From NCBI GenBank assembly GCA_010692425.1, contig JAAHHJ010000001.1, positions 248,001-312,000 of the forward strand: a DNA stretch of 64,000 nt, read 5' to 3'. Shown here piece by piece: positions 61,487 to 64,000 of the stretch. This DNA comes from Symploca sp. SIO3C6. GTDB lineage: Bacteria > Cyanobacteriota > Cyanobacteriia > Cyanobacteriales > Coleofasciculaceae. Each line of letters opens with the position of its first letter. Within the stretch, counting starts at the first letter, position 1. Below the pieces are notes generated by a model. That model saw nothing but the letters and a program-made list of their open reading frames with translations, made no database searches and was not told the DNA's origin. The position numbers were made by a program, and so were the translations under genes.

Positions 61487-62809
61487 ATGGCAACGGGCAT
61501 TACAAAACGCGAACAGCATTCTCTAGATGCTATATCTGCTCTTGATTTTTATGAAGAGCAGATTCCGCTGCCCAATGAAGAAGCTCCAGTCACACTCACT
61601 TATCCCAATAAGGCTGCGATTACTGACATAGTTCAGCCTTTTCCCCGCCGTTTTATCTGTGTTGATGATCAAGGAGAGAAGCCATTAGCTAAACTGCCGG
61701 ATAATTCTTTCATCTTGGATGACAATTTTTTTGTACTTAATGAGTTAATCTGTGAGAACAAAAAAGCAGACTTATTTTATCTAGATCCCCCATACGGAAC
61801 TGGATTTGATTTTCATTCACGGGACTTGGATCACGCTTACAAAGATACTATGAGACAGGCCACGTATCTTGAGTTCATGAGGCGTAGACTGATCCTAATG
61901 CGCGAATGTATGACAGATACCGGATCAATATATGTCCACATTGGACATCAAATGTTGGCACATCTTAAGGTGCTAATGGACGAAATCTTTGGCTCTAATA
62001 ACTTCAGAAACCTCATTACTAGACGAAAGTGCAGTAGTAAGAACTTTACCCGTAAACAATATGCCAACATCAATGACTATATTCTTTTTTATTCAAAAAA
62101 CAACTCATATACATGGAACCAACCAGGAGTTAAACCAGAACAAGAATGGATAGAAAAAGAATATCCGAAAGTTGATGAACTAGGTCGACGTTTTAAACTT
62201 GTTCCTATCCATGCGCCTGGAACGAGAAACGGTGAGACTGGTCAACCCTGGCGAGGAATGGTTCCTCCTCCAGGAAAGCATTGGCAATATGTACCATCTA
62301 AACTAGATAAGCTAGACAAACAAGGAGATATACATTGGTCCCGAAATGGGAATCCACGTCGCAAAGTTTACTGGTCAGCAGATAAGAAAACAGCACTGAC
62401 GGATTATTGGGAGCAGTATCGCGATGCTCATCACCAGAGCATTAAAATTACTGGATATCCAACAGAGAAGAATCTGGAAATGATCAAGATGATTGTTGGC
62501 GCTAGCTCGAAACCCAATGATCTTGTGATTGATCCTTTCTGTGGCTCTGGTACGACTATGCAAGCGGCTCGTGATCTTGGACGTAGATATATAGGCGTTG
62601 ATGCATCATTCAGTGCGGCTAAAGCAACCCTCCAGCGTATGAGGCATGGTCTAAAGCTAATGGGCGACTATGTTAGTGGTAAAAGTAAACAAGCTAAACA
62701 ACTTGTTTTGTCAGATGTTGGTAAGACGATAAATTCCTGCACTTTCATCACAGACAGTTGCTTACTTGATGCATACAACGCTGAGATTAGGGAGCTAAGC
62801 TCAATTTAA
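61487..62809 (+). CDS. Site-specific DNA methyltransferase, beta class (N6-adenine or N4-cytosine)
   Basis: 440 residues. The catalytic motif IV is DLFYLDPPYGTGF (about residues 94-106) and the AdoMet motif I, VIDPFCGSGTTMQAARDLGRRYIGVDAS, comes near residue 350; this IV-before-I order defines the beta class. DPPY favours adenine-N6. The target recognition region lies between (about 160-320; GRRFKLVPIHAPG...PWRGM). Start ATG at 61487 with GGTAACCG before it and no strong Shine-Dalgarno. The gene ends 4 bp inside the convergent putative endonuclease gene, a typical type II arrangement. Specificity cannot be read. Confidence 0.9.
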   Translation: MATGITKREQHSLDAISALDFYEEQIPLPNEEAPVTLTYPNKAAITDIVQPFPRRFICVDDQGEKPLAKLPDNSFILDDNFFVLNELICENKKADLFYLDPPYGTGFDFHSRDLDHAYKDTMRQATYLEFMRRRLILMRECMTDTGSIYVHIGHQMLAHLKVLMDEIFGSNNFRNLITRRKCSSKNFTRKQYANINDYILFYSKNNSYTWNQPGVKPEQEWIEKEYPKVDELGRRFKLVPIHAPGTRNGETGQPWRGMVPPPGKHWQYVPSKLDKLDKQGDIHWSRNGNPRRKVYWSADKKTALTDYWEQYRDAHHQSIKITGYPTEKNLEMIKMIVGASSKPNDLVIDPFCGSGTTMQAARDLGRRYIGVDASFSAAKATLQRMRHGLKLMGDYVSGKSKQAKQLVLSDVGKTINSCTFITDSCLLDAYNAEIRELSSI

Positions 62810-63702
62810 CTTTCCAACCATTCGGGAGAGATGCGTTTAGCGGCTAACTTTAGCGTAATGACCCGCACACGCTCATTCCATTGACCATCCAATACACACG
62901 CCTCTTCCCAGGTATCACGATGCATCAACCCAGGACCATCAGAAAGGAATATCAACTTCAGGCGAGTTGGTGTTACTTGATCAAATGCTTTCAGTTTTTC
63001 TACCTTGTTAGAATTACCGCCAGTACGGTCATCAGACTGTGATCCTCCTCGCGTAGAATCATAGCGACCAAAACCTACTGCTAAGACTTCATTATCGTTA
63101 CAACGACGGATAACAAAATCGCACGGATAAGATCCTTCAAATTCGGGATAAATTTCAGAAAGCTCAATATCTCGACCCGCCCCACGAGGCCCTTCAATTG
63201 TATATTTACCCCTGAAATGTTCTTCAAACCAATCAAAAAAAGCTCCAGTAAGTTGATATCCTAGCTGCCCTCGCGTGTCATATTCTCCAACAAGTGCAAC
63301 TAGCGCATATCGATATTCTTTTGGCAGCTTTGAAAATTGACTTTTTAATTTTGAAATTGGCTTAAATGTTTCACCATATGTTTCAATAAGTGTCTCGCTA
63401 CTAACCTTCTTAATTTTTTTTGTTGTCTCCGTATCAAGCACTGGTGATACGCAACGACGATACATTTTCAATAGTGCCATTCGTTCATTTGAATTACGTT
63501 CCGATGAGCGAATTTTACGCAAAACATCAGCGCTTGAATCTGATTCAGTTATTAACTGACAAAAGATATCTATTGCATCGCCATACTTTTCAAGAAGTAT
63601 CTCTAAGACTTCAGGAAATCTGATCGCACTATCGAGAGGAGTAATTATTTTGCTAACATCAGAAATAGTTCTTAGAAAAGAATAGTCGCTCATGCCCCTC
63701 AT
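62806..63702 (-). CDS. Putative type II restriction endonuclease paired with the methyltransferase
   Basis: 298 residues, ATG start; its 3' end overlaps the methyltransferase 3' end by 4 bp. Predicted mostly alpha/beta; a PD-(D/E)XK-like core may be in YPCDFVIRRCNDNEVLAVGFGRYDS, but I could not match the Lys with confidence. GPRGAGRDIELSE and STRGGSQSDDRTGG are Gly-rich loops. The call rests mainly on its position next to the methyltransferase. It is co-directional with the ABC transporter genes. If not an endonuclease, it could be a separate small DNA-binding protein. Confidence 0.6.
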   Translation of the reverse strand: MRGMSDYSFLRTISDVSKIITPLDSAIRFPEVLEILLEKYGDAIDIFCQLITESDSSADVLRKIRSSERNSNERMALLKMYRRCVSPVLDTETTKKIKKVSSETLIETYGETFKPISKLKSQFSKLPKEYRYALVALVGEYDTRGQLGYQLTGAFFDWFEEHFRGKYTIEGPRGAGRDIELSEIYPEFEGSYPCDFVIRRCNDNEVLAVGFGRYDSTRGGSQSDDRTGGNSNKVEKLKAFDQVTPTRLKLIFLSDGPGLMHRDTWEEACVLDGQWNERVRVITLKLAAKRISPEWLES

Positions 63703-63739
63703 ACAGTTATTCTAGTATCTTATAGAGAATTGTGGAACC

Positions 63740-64000
63740 TTAAGACTTACTCAATGCCTCAAAAAGCTCAACAGAGGAGGGACTAGGAATCCAGCCCTTG
63801 AGATGCTTACGTTTAGCTAAAAGAGGCTGCGAATGAACTATTGGCAGGCGTACAATTTCCTTATAGAGGATTTCGTCTACCTGGGCATAAATTTTAGCTC
63901 GCTCAGCTTGATTCCCCTTGGTACGACCTTGCTCTAGAAGTGTCAGGATTTGATCATTTTTCCATCCACCTAAGTCACTGGTACCACCAGGACCAAAGTG
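63740..64000 (-). CDS. Peptide ABC transporter substrate-binding protein, C-terminus (partial)
   Basis: The minus-strand frame is open from the window edge to a TAA at 63740-63742 and encodes HFGPGGTSDLGGWKND, then LLEQGRTKGNQAERAKIYAQVDEIL and RLPIVHSQPLLAKRKHLKG, the C-terminal end of a solute-binding protein of family 5 (DppA/OppA). It is in the same direction as the DppB/DppC-type permeases and 3.7 kb upstream of them. Missing from the ORF track because it leaves the window. Confidence 0.82.
   Translation of the reverse strand, partial: HFGPGGTSDLGGWKNDQILTLLEQGRTKGNQAERAKIYAQVDEILYKEIVRLPIVHSQPLLAKRKHLKGWIPSPSSVELFEALSKS

Overview
The window reads as part of a cyanobacterial chromosome. 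Evidence: HIP1-type GCGATCGC octamers recur (for example near 678, 20537, 21117, 41053, 57213, 58397 and 60934). Many genes belong to families typical of cyanobacteria: a UPF0284/CobT-like protein, DUF2232, a CSP41-like epimerase, AAA-like plus TIR proteins, sucrose-phosphate-synthase-like GT4, and a hybrid kinase-cyclase. There are no rRNA genes, no tRNA genes I could recognise and no CRISPR array. I cannot name the species.

Layout. 1-12.7 kb is an envelope/polysaccharide block: two paralogous GT4 glycosyltransferases, a GT2, a hexapeptide acetyltransferase and three paralogous alkaline-phosphatase-superfamily proteins, all on the minus strand, then a divergent WecG/TagA-family glycosyltransferase. 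13.0-16.7 kb is an AT-rich island: a nucleotide-cyclase-like gene, a cupin, a class IV aminotransferase and a small membrane protein that looks like a Pycsar effector (PycTM). I read this as a Pycsar-like anti-phage locus with two unexpected metabolic genes inside it. 17-22.6 kb holds a large sensor kinase fused to an adenylate cyclase, an excisionase-like HTH protein and a GDSL hydrolase. 22.7-24.3 kb is a frameshifted IS200/IS605-type TnpB element with recognisable ends. 24.3-29.4 kb is housekeeping and transport. 29.4-34.4 kb is a second defence-like stretch: an orphan antitoxin with a broken toxin, an AAA-TM protein, a TIR-ATPase, and a decayed TnpB/RHH remnant directly upstream of the TIR gene.

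34.7-52.9 kb is mostly core genes: a Crp-type regulator, sugar transferase, pgsA, CSP41-like epimerase, surE, aldo/keto reductase, bifunctional nuclease, riboflavin synthase, M23 peptidase, birA, pgeF, a serpin and FeoA. 53.2-56.4 kb contains a GNAT, a sucrase/ferredoxin-like protein, a JmjC/cupin-4 oxygenase and, missed by the ORF track, a 52-residue peptide gene ending in a duplicated DADGGDL motif. This looks like an uncharacterised RiPP-type locus. 56.6-64 kb has ridA, an alpha/beta hydrolase and an oligopeptide ABC transporter whose permease genes (58-60 kb) are separated from the C-terminus of a substrate-binding protein (63.74-64 kb) by a methyltransferase/putative endonuclease pair.

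Several small interspersed repeats run through the window: a three-copy MITE-like element with imperfect TATAGC-type ends and an internal GGCAGAA array, left-end hairpins of the TnpB element (one solo copy with compensatory stem changes), a CCTACAC/GTGTAGG hairpin repeat, AAGTAATAAG repeats next to stop codons, and polypyrimidine tracts. Functional calls rest on motifs read by eye; no database search was run.
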